Below, one piece after another: positions 44,404 through 54,900 of a DNA stretch of 64,000 nt (positions are counted from its first letter, which is position 1; every line of letters starts with the position of its first letter). Location: positions 62,001 through 126,000 of the forward strand of contig NZ_FUYZ01000005.1 in NCBI RefSeq assembly GCF_900167905.1. The letters run 5' to 3'. The notes beneath the pieces are model-generated. The model worked only from the letters and a program-made list of their open reading frames with translations, was not told the origin of the DNA and did not search any database. This DNA is from Soonwooa buanensis. GTDB lineage: Bacteria > Bacteroidota > Bacteroidia > Flavobacteriales > Weeksellaceae. A program made the translations under genes and the position numbers.

Positions 44404-45288
44404 CTATTGTTGAATATCGCCATAGACCAGCTTTCGGAATTCTAATTCCATTTTCCATGGACGCAATCCAACGCTTATGCGTCTTTTGTCAAGGTTTTTG
44501 ATGTCTTTTAATTGGTCATTACCAAGACCGGTCATGATTCCGTAAGTGAAAATTCCATTAGTTTTATCTGCTGCGTCTATTAGAGTGGCATAGAGCTCTG
44601 GAGGAGCTTCTCCGTTTTTTACATAACTAAAGAAAATTGGTTTGAAATATTCTATATCTCGGAGGTGTAGTACAATTGTTGTAAAAAATTCATTTTTGTT
44701 GTCAATAGTATAGTTACCGATAAGTTTTGGGTTGAAGTAGCCATACTCTTTTAACATTGTTTTAATTCTGTTTTCATTATAATTATCAACCCTATCAAAT
44801 TCTTCTTTTGACACATTTGTTAATCTAACCCGTTGATCCTCAGATTTTATTTTCAGATATTCATTTCTCAAAGCTACATTTACATTTTGTCGCCAGTTGT
44901 CTCTTATTATTTTTGAATTTTCAACAAACTGAGTCCAATTTTTATCTTGTTTTAAAACTTGAAGATGTTCATTTTCACTTATCAAATCCAAAGAATATCC
45001 ATTTTCGAACAAAAAATTAAGATACTTATAAGCTTCATTATTATTGTTGCGACTAGCTTCGATGCCAGCAAGCATTTCTGGAGCGCTGAGAATTGAATTG
45101 AAGATTAGTTGACAATTTTGTTCTGCTTTTTTAAGATTGACATAAGCAGAATCAAAATTTTTTTTTAAATACTGAATTTGCGCTTTATAAACGTGCGGAT
45201 AATAGTCTTCGATATAATTGCATTTTTTATTTTGAGCAAAAGAAAATAAGCAACAAACTATTAAGAATGAAGAAGTTATATTTTTCAT
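44404..45288 (-). CDS. Secreted protein, probably DUF6624-like
   Basis: 294 residues. Signal peptide ends at SFAQN. The N-terminal half looks like TPR-type helices (YLKKNFDSAYVNLKKAEQNC, NEAYKYLNFLFENGYS). The C-terminal half has conserved-looking blocks NRIKTMLKEYGY, LHLRDIEYFKPIFF, and YGIMTGLGND, which resemble the DUF6624 family. No known enzyme motif. Single gene, no clear promoter box. Family assignment is tentative. Confidence 0.55.
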   Translation of the reverse strand: MKNITSSFLIVCCLFSFAQNKKCNYIEDYYPHVYKAQIQYLKKNFDSAYVNLKKAEQNCQLIFNSILSAPEMLAGIEASRNNNNEAYKYLNFLFENGYSLDLISENEHLQVLKQDKNWTQFVENSKIIRDNWRQNVNVALRNEYLKIKSEDQRVRLTNVSKEEFDRVDNYNENRIKTMLKEYGYFNPKLIGNYTIDNKNEFFTTIVLHLRDIEYFKPIFFSYVKNGEAPPELYATLIDAADKTNGIFTYGIMTGLGNDQLKDIKNLDKRRISVGLRPWKMELEFRKLVYGDIQQ

Positions 45289-45412
45289 GATTTGTTTTTC
45301 TGATAACGTTTCTATAGAATAAAATATTGTTTTATTCGAAAAGAGTACCTCAAAAACATTTATTTAATGCAATTATTTGATTTTAAATAAATTAGAGTTA
45401 TTATAAAAAAAA

Positions 45413-45889
45413 TCAAATATTTTTGGGAGAGTAGAAGTACAAGAATTTTTTATTAGCCATTTCAAAATCTGACCAATCTTCGCAATCTACTTGATAAGCT
45501 ACAACACCGCAAGTTGGGAGATTTATAATTTCGTCCGTTAAATAATTTGCAAAATTCGAAATACCATTATTGTGCGAAAATATTGCGACACAGTTGCTAT
45601 CTTTTGGAAGTCCGTAGATTACGTTTTCAAAATGTTGTTCTCGAGCGTTATAAAGTTGATGTTCAGTCGAAAAATTTTTGTCGAAAACTTTTGAAAATAG
45701 AGCGCAAGTATCCTGTGCTCTTTTAGCTGGACTACTAATAAAAGTATCGATGTTAACGGAGTTATTTTTTAGAAAATTCGCCATTCTTGGGGCATTTTCT
45801 TGTCCTGTTTCGGTAAGTGGGCGGTCAAAATCTTCCACGCCTTCTGGCCAGTCGCTCTTGGCATGTCTTATCAGCAAAATTGTTTTCAT
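45413..45889 (-). CDS. SixA-type histidine phosphatase
   Basis: 158 residues, single phosphoglycerate-mutase-like domain. Phosphohistidine-forming RHA motif at 8-10 (LLIRHAKSDW), SSPAKRAQDTC arginine block, and second catalytic His in FSHNNGISNF. The small size without a cap domain fits SixA, which removes phosphate from phosphohistidine proteins. Substrate not predictable. Followed by AT-rich spacer without a clear terminator. Confidence 0.85.
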   Translation of the reverse strand: MKTILLIRHAKSDWPEGVEDFDRPLTETGQENAPRMANFLKNNSVNIDTFISSPAKRAQDTCALFSKVFDKNFSTEHQLYNAREQHFENVIYGLPKDSNCVAIFSHNNGISNFANYLTDEIINLPTCGVVAYQVDCEDWSDFEMANKKFLYFYSPKNI

Positions 45890-46115
45890 GTGCTTTTTTT
45901 CTTCAGAAATAAAATTAGGAAAAAAATCATTTCAAAATTTAATTAATTTGAAAATCAATCTGATATGCATAAAATTTTCTAGATCAGGAAGTCCAATTAT
46001 TTGTTCAGTAATAATCAGTTATCGTTTAGCTCTGTTTTAAAGAGTCAAAAGTTAGAAAAGTTAATATAAATATGCTTTCTGAATAAAGATACTATAAAGG
46101 AAACATTGCTATAAA

Positions 46116-46143
46116 AAAGCGCAACCACAATTGGTTGCGCTTT
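46116..46143. terminator. Terminator downstream of the M36 protease gene
   Basis: AAAGCGCAACCA pairs with TGGTTGCGCTTT around a CAAT loop. On the minus strand it lies just after the protease stop. Confidence 0.85.
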
Positions 46144-46178
46144 CCCGTTTGTAAAATTAAATAATATAATTCGAAATG

Positions 46179-48866
46179 CTACTTTCTAATTATCAATTTT
46201 TGAGATTGGTCGATTCCAAATCCTTCAACTTTAACAACGTATACGCCGTTAGTAAGTTTAGAAGTGTTGATACTTTGGTTAGAACCAGATGCGATTTTGC
46301 TTTCGGATACAAGGTTGCCAACCATGTTGTAAATTTTAACAATTAAGTTGCCTTTTGCATTTTTAGTATTTATGAAAATTTGGTCTTTTGCAGGATTAGG
46401 ATAGATGCTAGTATCTGTTTTAGAAGCAGTTTCGTTTGTTGCTAACTTACATTCTTGAGGAACTTCAAAGTCTTCAACTTGGTCATATAGTTCTGGATTT
46501 GGTTCATCTAGCTGATACCAGTTACCGTTTAGTCCACCAGGACTTGCATTAACACCAAGACCTCTGTTTGCGAAGACATCCCATATCAAACATTTGTTAG
46601 CACCGTTATTTATCTGCTGATCAGCTTCTATTATTGCATCTCTACCATTAATGAAGGACGGGTTACATTGCTGTAACTTCATACCATCCATCACCAATTG
46701 TAGTGTTTTAGCTGTACCACTGTTAGCGTCTGCAGTTACATCAGAATTGTAACCGTATTTATCAACCATTTTCCATGTAAGATCCCATAGCATTGTTGCC
46801 CACACAAATCCTATTGAATGTACGTCAGGCACTGTTCCAATATTAACTCCGAACATTGCAGCTGGAACCTCCATACCATTAGTTTTACCATATGTGAAAT
46901 TGTTAATGCTGAAGTCCGGAGAGTATTTAGCAGGACGAATACCCGCACCTGTTGTAGGTTCACTAAGTGCATAAGTTCCGATTCCTCTAGGGATTGTTGC
47001 ATTGTCAGTTGGTCTTAAGGTAAGCATTAATGCCATATAATCTGACCAACCTTCGCCCATTTGTTCATTAGAGTAGCCTGCGTTAAGACATGTCCCATCG
47101 CCTAATCCTGTTAATCTGTTAGAGATACCATGTGTATATTCATGAGAGACAATGGCGTTATCAAGACTACCATCGGGTTGAGTAATCGTTGTATAATCTT
47201 TATTAATGTTAATGTTTACTGGTATATTTTGATCTAGTTTTTGTTTTAGTTTAAGCCCAGATTCGTTGTTGATCAATGCACTGTAAACTGGTTCTTCATA
47301 AAAAGTTGGAGCATAAGAAACTACTGCATCTGCTGGGTTTGCATTGTAGAATAAAGCACCGGCTGCACCACCTGCTAAAACATATAAAGATTTGTCAGTA
47401 AAGGTACATGTGCCGCGTTTTACAAGGACGATTTTACCTGTCACATTATTAGTTAGCTCGGTACAAGCATCTTCTGGCTGTGCAACTACAAGGTCGCCAG
47501 TGACACCATTTTCTGGCCAAGATGTTATGGTCATCGGAAATTTGGTATCTGTAGCAAAATCTGCCAAGTCCGAAGGTGCATTTACATGAACACCGCTATA
47601 ATATGGAGGTGTCCAAAGATACATTTGCATAACGCCTGGTGTACCTTCTGGGTAAGGTGCAAAATTAGCATTATCCAGTCCTCCGCCATCTTGTCCTTGT
47701 GCTAATATAAAATCTTTTTCTTCACCACCTTTGCCAAGGTTGTTATATTGAAAATTTCTTGCACTTTCTGTAAATCCGAATTGATACGATACATCATGAA
47801 CCATGTTATTAATATAAAACAAGTTGGTTAATGCAGCATCTCTAAAAGTATATGCAGGAAGACTTCCGTCATAAGGGAAATCAAAATTACGCTCTGTTCC
47901 ACCATAAGCTAATTGTGCAGGATCTACAAGTTGGTCAGTATTATCTGGGTCAGAGTAGCTCGTAACATTATTTCCTACTGTAAAATCATGCAAATCTGTA
48001 AGGTCAGCATCTCCTGTATTATTCCAACCAAGTGGCGCATAAGTTTGGTTAAATGGTTCATCAACAATTGTACGATTTCCAAAACTTGGAGATTCTACAG
48101 GTAGTTTGAAGACATTATATTTTGCAGCACTAGATTTTAGTAGGCTAGTGGTTGCTGTTTTATTCTGTGGAAATGCAAATGTTTTTTTTGCATTTTCAGA
48201 ATTATAATTTTGAGCTAAAAAACTCTCACTGTCATGAAAGTGATCTTTAACAGTTGTATTGTATTGGAAAAGAATTTCAGAATTTTGAGCATCTACTAAA
48301 GTCAACCAACTATTTGAAGTTCCTTTTTCAGTAAATCTTATTTGATGTGCCAATCTAGCTTCCGTTCCTTTAATAAAATAAACTAGTTCGTCAGTTACAT
48401 CGCCAACAGAATTTATTTTTAAAAGTCCTTTTTTATCATAATTATTTTTTGCGAATTTATAATCTGCTTGATTTTTAATTTTCAAACGATTAGCAGCAAT
48501 AGCGAATGCACTTTCGGCACTTAGGCTAGCTTTATTACTTGCAATATTAGATGTGCTAGTAACTGAAGTTGCAAATCCGTTGGTTGCGGAAACTATTTTT
48601 TTATCCTTTATTAAAAAAGTTGCAGATTTTGCAAAAACAGGTATTCCGTTTATTTTTTGTTGCACAACTACCACATCTGCATTCATAGATTGAGAGTTGT
48701 CGATATTTCTAATTTTAAAATCGTTGATTGCAGTTGGCACTGCAGCCATTTTTTTATCAGATTTTAAATATTGTGAAATTTGATCTTCGTAAGATTGTGC
48801 GTTTCCAAAAATAAATGCGAAAACAGCTGGTAGAATTAAAAAAGCCTTTAGTTGATTTCTTTTCAT
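46179..48866 (-). CDS. M36 (fungalysin-type) metallopeptidase with PA and T9SS sorting domains
   Basis: 895 residues. Signal peptide ends at FGNAQ. Residues about 25-200 form the FTP propeptide (inhibitory). The catalytic M36 domain contains zinc ligands HEYTHGISN and the distal Glu in EGWSDYMAL. A protease-associated (PA) domain is inserted before the zinc site (NVTGKIVLVKRGTCTFTDKS). The end is a T9SS sorting domain (IYPNPAKDQIFI, KIYNMVGNLV, QKLIIRK). Secreted by T9SS and activated by propeptide removal. Such enzymes degrade extracellular protein such as elastin or collagen-like substrates. Monocistronic. Confidence 0.93.
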   Translation of the reverse strand: MKRNQLKAFLILPAVFAFIFGNAQSYEDQISQYLKSDKKMAAVPTAINDFKIRNIDNSQSMNADVVVVQQKINGIPVFAKSATFLIKDKKIVSATNGFATSVTSTSNIASNKASLSAESAFAIAANRLKIKNQADYKFAKNNYDKKGLLKINSVGDVTDELVYFIKGTEARLAHQIRFTEKGTSNSWLTLVDAQNSEILFQYNTTVKDHFHDSESFLAQNYNSENAKKTFAFPQNKTATTSLLKSSAAKYNVFKLPVESPSFGNRTIVDEPFNQTYAPLGWNNTGDADLTDLHDFTVGNNVTSYSDPDNTDQLVDPAQLAYGGTERNFDFPYDGSLPAYTFRDAALTNLFYINNMVHDVSYQFGFTESARNFQYNNLGKGGEEKDFILAQGQDGGGLDNANFAPYPEGTPGVMQMYLWTPPYYSGVHVNAPSDLADFATDTKFPMTITSWPENGVTGDLVVAQPEDACTELTNNVTGKIVLVKRGTCTFTDKSLYVLAGGAAGALFYNANPADAVVSYAPTFYEEPVYSALINNESGLKLKQKLDQNIPVNININKDYTTITQPDGSLDNAIVSHEYTHGISNRLTGLGDGTCLNAGYSNEQMGEGWSDYMALMLTLRPTDNATIPRGIGTYALSEPTTGAGIRPAKYSPDFSINNFTYGKTNGMEVPAAMFGVNIGTVPDVHSIGFVWATMLWDLTWKMVDKYGYNSDVTADANSGTAKTLQLVMDGMKLQQCNPSFINGRDAIIEADQQINNGANKCLIWDVFANRGLGVNASPGGLNGNWYQLDEPNPELYDQVEDFEVPQECKLATNETASKTDTSIYPNPAKDQIFINTKNAKGNLIVKIYNMVGNLVSESKIASGSNQSINTSKLTNGVYVVKVEGFGIDQSQKLIIRK

Positions 48867-49168
48867 AGTAACTCAGGTGTTGGTTAAAATTTTCAGTTAA
48901 CTGAATAATTTAAGAATTAAAATTGTTGTTTGGTTTATTGTAATTTTTAAATATAAAATCCTTAAAATTTTATATAAACAAAAAGATATTTTGAAAATAG
49001 TATAAGATTTAGAAAATATTACTGTTTTTGTTCGGTTTTAAATATACAAACATTTGTTAATGATGCAAGAAAAATTTAAAATTTTTGTAACGTATTAGAA
49101 ATCAATATATTGCGAATGATTATTGTTGAATTTAGTACGAAGAGTAGATAATTTATCTATCGAAAAAC

Positions 49169-49184
49169 TAACTAACGTTAGTTA
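49169..49184. promoter_or_regulatory. 16-bp palindrome, possible operator
   Basis: TAACTAACGTTAGTTA is a perfect inverted repeat without a loop or T-run, so it looks more like a dimeric regulator site than a terminator. No gene start is close (nearest is 303 bp away at 48866). Confidence 0.35.
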
Positions 49185-49319
49185 ATTTTTTAAAATGCAG
49201 TGATTTTTTATAAATTCAATTTATGAAGAAAGTGGGTTTTTATTTACTTTATTAAAAAATAAATTATTACAATATTGTTAGAAAATGTATTGATATTTTA
49301 TTAATTTAATAAATAAAAA

Positions 49320-49349
49320 AACGTCGACTTCTAGAAAGAAATCGACGTT
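49320..49349 (-). terminator. Terminator after the alpha-oxoamine synthase gene
   Basis: AACGTCGA (49320-49327) pairs with TCGACGTT (49342-49349), with an inner TTCT/AGAA pairing. On the minus strand a T-run follows. Confidence 0.82.
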
Positions 49350-49371
49350 GTCAGTATTGTATTTTTAAAAC

Positions 49372-50643
49372 CTAGATTGGTTTGAATTCTAAATGTTGCT
49401 CTGCTAACAATTTTTCAGCTTGTTCTTTATAATGTCCGCTAACCAATTTATCATGGATTGCTTCAAAAGCAGCCAAAGTTTCATTAATCTCAGCGTCTGT
49501 ATGAGAAGCGGTTGGGATTAATCTTAATAAAATCATCCCTTTCGGAATAACTGGATATACAACAACCGATGTGAAGATTCCGAAGTTTTCACGAAGATCT
49601 TTTACTAGAAGTGTCGCTTCAACTGGTGTACCTTGCATCATAACTGGCGTAACACAAGTGTTGGTATCACCAAGGTTAAAACCTCTTTCTGTTAATCCGT
49701 TTTGTAGTTTATATACGTTTTCCCAAAGTTTAGCTTTAATCTCTGGACGCGTTCTTAGTAATTCTAATCTTTTAAGACCACCAATAACCATCGGCATTGT
49801 CAAAGATTTAGCAAAAATCTGAGATCTTAAATTAAATTTTAAATATCTAATGATATCTTTGTTACCAGCGATAAATGCTCCAAAACCTGCCATTGACTTA
49901 GCAAATGTTGAGAAATATACATCAATCTGATCTTGACATCCTTGCTCTTCACCAGCACCAGCTCCAGTTTCACCTAAAGTCCCGAATCCGTGTGCATCGT
50001 CAACCAATAATCTGAATTGGTATTTATCTTTTAGCGCGCAAATTTCTTTTAATTTACCTTGTTGTCCTCGCATTCCGAAAACACCTTCAGTAATTACTAA
50101 AATTCCGCCACCTGTTTCTTCTGCTACTTTAGTCGCTCTTTTTAAGTTTTTTTCTAAACTTTCGATATCGTTATGCTTGTAAGTAAAACGCTTACCAGAG
50201 TGCAACCTTACACCGTCAACGATACAAGCGTGAGAATCCATATCATAGACAATAACGTCATGACGATCAACCAAAGCATCGATTGTAGAGACCATACCTT
50301 GGTAACCAAAGTTAAGTAGATAAGCCGATTCTTTTTGAACGAAATCTGCTAACTCTCTTTCCAATTGTAAGTGTTGGTCAGTTTCTCCAGACATTGCACG
50401 TGCGCCCATTGGGTAGAACATGCCGTATTCTGCTGCTGCTTTTGCATCTGCAGCGATAACTTCTGGATGATTACAAAGCCCTAAATAATCGTTGGCACTC
50501 CAAAAGATAACTTCTTTACCTTGGAACTGCATTCTTGGTCCGATTGGTCCTTCTAATCTAGGGAATATAAAATAACCTTCGCCATAATCTGCAAATTGTC
50601 CTAATGGTCCAGGGTTTTGTTTAATTCTGTCAAAAATATCCAT
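49372..50643 (-). CDS. Alpha-oxoamine synthase, probable cysteate C-fatty-acyltransferase (sulfonolipid synthesis)
   Basis: 423 residues, PLP enzyme of the KBL/BioF/serine palmitoyltransferase family. Blocks: FWSANDYLGLCNHPEV, YPMGARAMSGETDQH, DMDSHACIVDGVRL, LLVDDAHGFGTLGETGAGAGE and the PLP lysine in FSTFAKSMAGFGA. It is longer than Kbl, with an SPT-like core. Directly upstream (50 bp) lies a cysteine-synthase-like gene. That pairing is the known arrangement for capnine-type sulfonolipid synthesis in Bacteroidota, where this enzyme joins cysteate and an acyl thioester. Serine palmitoyltransferase is the alternative; context favours cysteate. Confidence 0.78.
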   Translation of the reverse strand: MDIFDRIKQNPGPLGQFADYGEGYFIFPRLEGPIGPRMQFQGKEVIFWSANDYLGLCNHPEVIAADAKAAAEYGMFYPMGARAMSGETDQHLQLERELADFVQKESAYLLNFGYQGMVSTIDALVDRHDVIVYDMDSHACIVDGVRLHSGKRFTYKHNDIESLEKNLKRATKVAEETGGGILVITEGVFGMRGQQGKLKEICALKDKYQFRLLVDDAHGFGTLGETGAGAGEEQGCQDQIDVYFSTFAKSMAGFGAFIAGNKDIIRYLKFNLRSQIFAKSLTMPMVIGGLKRLELLRTRPEIKAKLWENVYKLQNGLTERGFNLGDTNTCVTPVMMQGTPVEATLLVKDLRENFGIFTSVVVYPVIPKGMILLRLIPTASHTDAEINETLAAFEAIHDKLVSGHYKEQAEKLLAEQHLEFKPI

Positions 50644-50668
50644 GTACTATTTCTTTATAAAAAATAAG

Positions 50669-50688
50669 CTCCCGATAAAAACCGGGAG
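50669..50688 (-). terminator. Stem-loop between the two sulfonolipid genes, possible attenuator
   Basis: CTCCCG (50669-50674) pairs with CGGGAG (50683-50688). On the minus strand it is followed by a T-rich tract before the next gene, so it may reduce expression of the downstream acyltransferase. Confidence 0.6.
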
Positions 50689-50693
50689 TATTT

Positions 50694-51731
50694 TTATTTA
50701 ATTATTTCTGTTTTAAAAACTTCTTCGTAATTGTGAAAGCAATTGTTGACAAAACCTTGCTCTGCCATCCATTTGTCACTATACACTTTAGTAATGTAAC
50801 GAGAACCGTGGTCTGGGAAAATCACAACAACAACATCAGTCTCTTTAAGAGGATTGATATTAGTATATTGTATTAATCCTTGCACCGCAGCACCAGTTGT
50901 GTAACCGCCCATGATTGCTTCTTTAAGAGCAATTTCTCTTGTGCGGTAAGCACTCATCTCATCATTAACTTTGATAAAACGATCCACTTTTTCAAATAAA
51001 AGTGCAGAAGGAATTAAGTTTTTCCCCATGCCTTCAATCTGATAAGGATGAATCTGAGTTTTATCTATTTTACCTGTCTCATGATAAGTTTTAAGAATAG
51101 AACCATCAGCATCAACACCAATAATTTGGATGTCTGGATTTTGTTCTTTCAAATACTTAGCCGATCCAGTTAATGTTCCGCCAGTACCAGTACAAGCCAC
51201 AAGATGAGTTATTTTACCTTGTGTTTGTTCCCAAATTTCGGGACCAGTTGTCTGGTAGTGCGCATCAATATTTAATTCATTAAAATATTGATTGATATAG
51301 ATTGAATTAGGCGTTTCGCTAGCAATACGCTTAGCGACTTCGTAATAAGATCGAGGATCGTCGGCTGCTACGTTAGCTGGACAAACGAAAACTGTTGCTC
51401 CTAAAGCTTTTAGGTAGGCGATTTTTTCAGGTTTTGTTTTGTCACTTACAGCCAGGATACATTTGTAACCTTTGATAATACACACCATTGCTAGAGAGAA
51501 ACCCGTATTGCCCGAAGTAGTTTCTACAACGACAGAGTCAGGCTTCAATAGTCCTTTCTTTTCGGCACTTTCTATAATATGAAGCGCTATTCTATCTTTG
51601 GTAGAATGTCCAGGGTTATAAGATTCCAACTTAGCGTATACAGTCGCAGGAATGTCCTTTGTAACTTGATTTAATTTTATAAGGGGAGTATTCCCAATTA
51701 AACCAAGAATGTTATCGTATACATTAGTCAT
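50694..51731 (-). CDS. Cysteine-synthase-family PLP enzyme, probable cysteate synthase
   Basis: 345 residues, fold type II PLP enzyme. PLP lysine K45 is in YNPGHSTKDRI; ordinary CysK has NPGGSVKDR, so two positions around the lysine differ. The phosphate-binding TTSGNTGFS (71-79) and GTGGT glycine loop are intact. The C-terminus is longer than CysK (EQGFVNNCFHNYEEVF). The adjacent acyltransferase suggests it makes L-cysteate from O-phosphoserine and sulfite for sulfonolipid head groups. Cysteine synthase is the alternative. A TATTTTTG promoter box is 34 nt upstream. Confidence 0.75.
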   Translation of the reverse strand: MTNVYDNILGLIGNTPLIKLNQVTKDIPATVYAKLESYNPGHSTKDRIALHIIESAEKKGLLKPDSVVVETTSGNTGFSLAMVCIIKGYKCILAVSDKTKPEKIAYLKALGATVFVCPANVAADDPRSYYEVAKRIASETPNSIYINQYFNELNIDAHYQTTGPEIWEQTQGKITHLVACTGTGGTLTGSAKYLKEQNPDIQIIGVDADGSILKTYHETGKIDKTQIHPYQIEGMGKNLIPSALLFEKVDRFIKVNDEMSAYRTREIALKEAIMGGYTTGAAVQGLIQYTNINPLKETDVVVVIFPDHGSRYITKVYSDKWMAEQGFVNNCFHNYEEVFKTEIIK

Positions 51732-51764
51732 TATTTAACATTTTTCTCACTAAAAAACTGTTTG

Positions 51765-51772
51765 CAAAAATA
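51765..51772 (-). promoter_or_regulatory. Bacteroidota -7 promoter box of the sulfonolipid pair
   Basis: On the minus strand reads TATTTTTG (TAnnTTTG), 34 nt before the ATG at 51731. Confidence 0.6.
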
Positions 51773-51921
51773 CAAAAAAAATAATAGCGAAGTTAGTCTT
51801 TATCACTAAAAAATATCAGCTATTGCTTTTTCATGGTTTTTTAAAGTATTATCAAACTTTCAAATATTGCGCCAAAAATTAAAATTCTGTTAAAAGACGA
51901 ATGAAAATCAGTTAAAAGTCT

Positions 51922-51929
51922 TATTTTCG
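51922..51929 (+). promoter_or_regulatory. Possible -7 promoter box for the DUF2723 gene
   Basis: TATTTTCG is one base off TAnnTTTG and lies 19 nt before the ATG at 51948. Confidence 0.4.
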
Positions 51930-51947
51930 CACTAATTTGTGTAAAAT

Positions 51948-54900
51948 ATGAAGAATTGGACTTTTAAACAATGGAATACCATCTTGGGTTGGGTTGTTTT
52001 TGGCATTGCTTTAATCACGTATTTATCAACGATGGAGCGTCGTCTCAGCTTTTGGGATTGCGGAGAATATATTTCTTCCGCAGTTAAACTGGAAGTAACG
52101 CACGCGCCTGGTGCAGCTTTATTTCAATTAATTGGAGCTGTATTTGCGATGTTTGCGTTAGGTAATTCCGAGAACTATGCTTTAGTAATTAATGCTTTGT
52201 CGGCAATTTGTAGTGCGTTCACCATTTTATTTTTGTTTTGGACGATTACACATTTCACAAGAAGATTATTTAATAAAGAATATTCGGATCTTTCGGTAAC
52301 CGAGCAAATTGGCGTATTGTTTTCTGGAGCTATTGGTGCTTTAGCTTTCACATTTTCTGATACATTTTGGTACTCAGCGGTTGAAGGCGAAGTATATGCG
52401 ATGGCAACCATGTTTATTGCATTATTACTTTGGTTAAGTACTAAATGGGAGAACGAATATCATGACCGTGGCAGTGAGCGTTGGATTATCCTAATTTTCT
52501 TTATAGTAGGACTTTCTGTTGGGGTACACATGATGTGTATGTTGGCATTGCCAGCAGCTTGTTTTGTGTATTATGCTCGTAATTATAAATTCACTTGGAA
52601 GAATTTTATCATCGCAAATCTTGTTACCTTATTAATATTAGGTGTTGTTTTTAAAGGTATTTTCCCTTTGATCATGACTTTATTTGGTAAGAGTGAAATC
52701 TTCTTCGTTAACGGAATGGGACTTCCTTTCAATAGTGGGACGATTTTCGCTTTTGCAGTTTTGGTTTTGATTTGTTATTTCTTAATCAATTATTCAAGAA
52801 AAATAGGGAAGTCGCTGTATCAAACGATTGCTTTGTCGATTGTATATATGGTGATTGGTTTCTCTTGTTGGATGGTGATTCCGATTCGTGCCAACGCAAA
52901 TCCTCCTATGAACCTGAATGATCCTGATAACGCAATTGGGATGTTAGATTACTATAATCGTGTGCAGTACGGTGATTGGCCTACAATGTATGGTCAAAAT
53001 TATACAGCATATCTAGATTACAACGGAATTCTTAAAAACGAAGACGGAAGTTTTAAAACTGACAAAACTGGTGATATTTACGAAAAAGATGAAAAATCTG
53101 GACGTTATCGTGTGGTTGGTGAGCGTTTTAATTATGTTTTTAATCCTGCGCAAGTTAGCTTCCTACCGAGAATGTTCAGTGAAGATAAAAGCGTTATTGC
53201 TAATTACATGTCGATGTATGGTGCGCCAGATTTTACATTTAATTATGATAACGAGGACGCTGCAAATAGCCAAGAAGCACAACAATATTTCGATGGTTTA
53301 AGAAAGAAATTCGAGAACGGAAGTTTAAAATATAGCGATTATAACGAGGCTAAACAGTTTGAATTAATTAATGTTCAGCGTCCAAGTTTAGCACAAAATT
53401 TAGATTATTTTATCACATTTCAAAACTATTATTATTTCGTTCGATATCTACTTTGGAACTTCTCAGGAAGACAAAATGACCTTGAAGGAAATATGCAAAA
53501 CACGAATGGTAACTTCATAACAGGGATTTCTTTTATTGATAATAATCTTTGGGGTAATCAAAATGATATGCCTGCGAAATTCCGAAATACAAGTACAGTT
53601 TACTTTTTCATGTTGCCGTTATTACTAGGATTGTTAGGATTCTTCTTCCAACTTAATAGAGATTTTGGAAGATTTTATGCCATTTTATCCTTATTTATAT
53701 TGACGAGTGTCGCGATTGTTTTCTACACAGGTGTTAAACCTTTCGAAGTTAGAGAACGTGACTATGCGATGGTTGGCGCTTTCTATGCCTTTGCGATTTG
53801 GATTGGTTTGGGAGCAGCAACGGTTTTCCATTTTGTACAACGAAAAGCGGATAGCAAAAATGTAAACTGGGCTCTAGGTGCGGTATTAATTGCAATTCCG
53901 TTAATGATGGGCTTCCAGAATTATAATTCGCATGACAGAAGTAAAAGAAGTGCGGCCTACGATTATTCTTATTCTTCTATTAAATCTTTACAGAAAAATG
54001 CATTATTGTTTGTATTTGGAGATAATGATACTTACCCAGTTTGGGGATTACAAGAAACGGAAGAGATGCGTCCAGATGTTAAAATCGTAAACTTTACATT
54101 GTTAGCAACGCCTTGGTATCTTGACCAAATGAAGCGTAAAACTTACGAAGCTGCGCCAGTTCCTTCAACATTTGTACACGAAGATTATAGAGATGGCGCG
54201 AATGACCAAGTCTATATGATGACCAAAAAAGATTGGGAGAATATTTTTGCTAATCTACACCAAGCGGGTGCGCCAGAAACGGAGTTTGCTGAATATAGAA
54301 AATTCTTAACGCAAGACTCGATGACGGTTAAAGAAGCAGTTAATTTCTTAAAGCAAAAATCTGAAAATAAAACCGAAATCTTAAAAATGATTTTCGGTGA
54401 AAATAGCAAAACAGAACGTTTTAATTTTATCCCAGTTTCTAAATTTGTATTGCCAGTTAATATTAATAATGCTGTTAAATCTGGTATTATTACTGCGGCT
54501 GAAGCGCCTTTAGCTGAAAAATCAATTACGATTAATTACAAGAAAAATAGCATGTTCAAAAACAATTTGATGTTGTTGGATATTCTTGCAAACTTTGATT
54601 GGAAACGCCCGCTTAACTTCTCAAATGGTGGCGTGTACGATTCTGAAAACGTATTCTTCCTTCAAGATTATCTTCAGTTGGATGGTTTCAGTTATCGTTT
54701 GGTTCCGATCAAAACGCCAGAATCTGACTCTGGTGAAATGGGAAGAGTTAATGCTGAGCAGATGTATAATGTTGTTAAAAATTATAAATGGGGTAATTTC
54801 AAAGATCTGAATGTTCATTTTGATGTTGCTGCATTAGAAAATATTTTAGGTTACAGATTGTCGACAAGTCGTGCTGCTGTTGCTTTGGCGCAAACTGGTC

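Larger units (their letters stand above)
48867..49371. other. Intergenic region (505 bp)
   Basis: Very AT-rich. Contains a 16-bp perfect palindrome (49169-49184) and the minus-strand terminator at 49320-49349. No gene seen. Confidence 0.5.

Noticed and set aside
49372-50643. A second kbl gene
   Set aside because: Block motifs and length differ from the Kbl at 29.4 kb and the neighbour is a cysteine-synthase-like gene.
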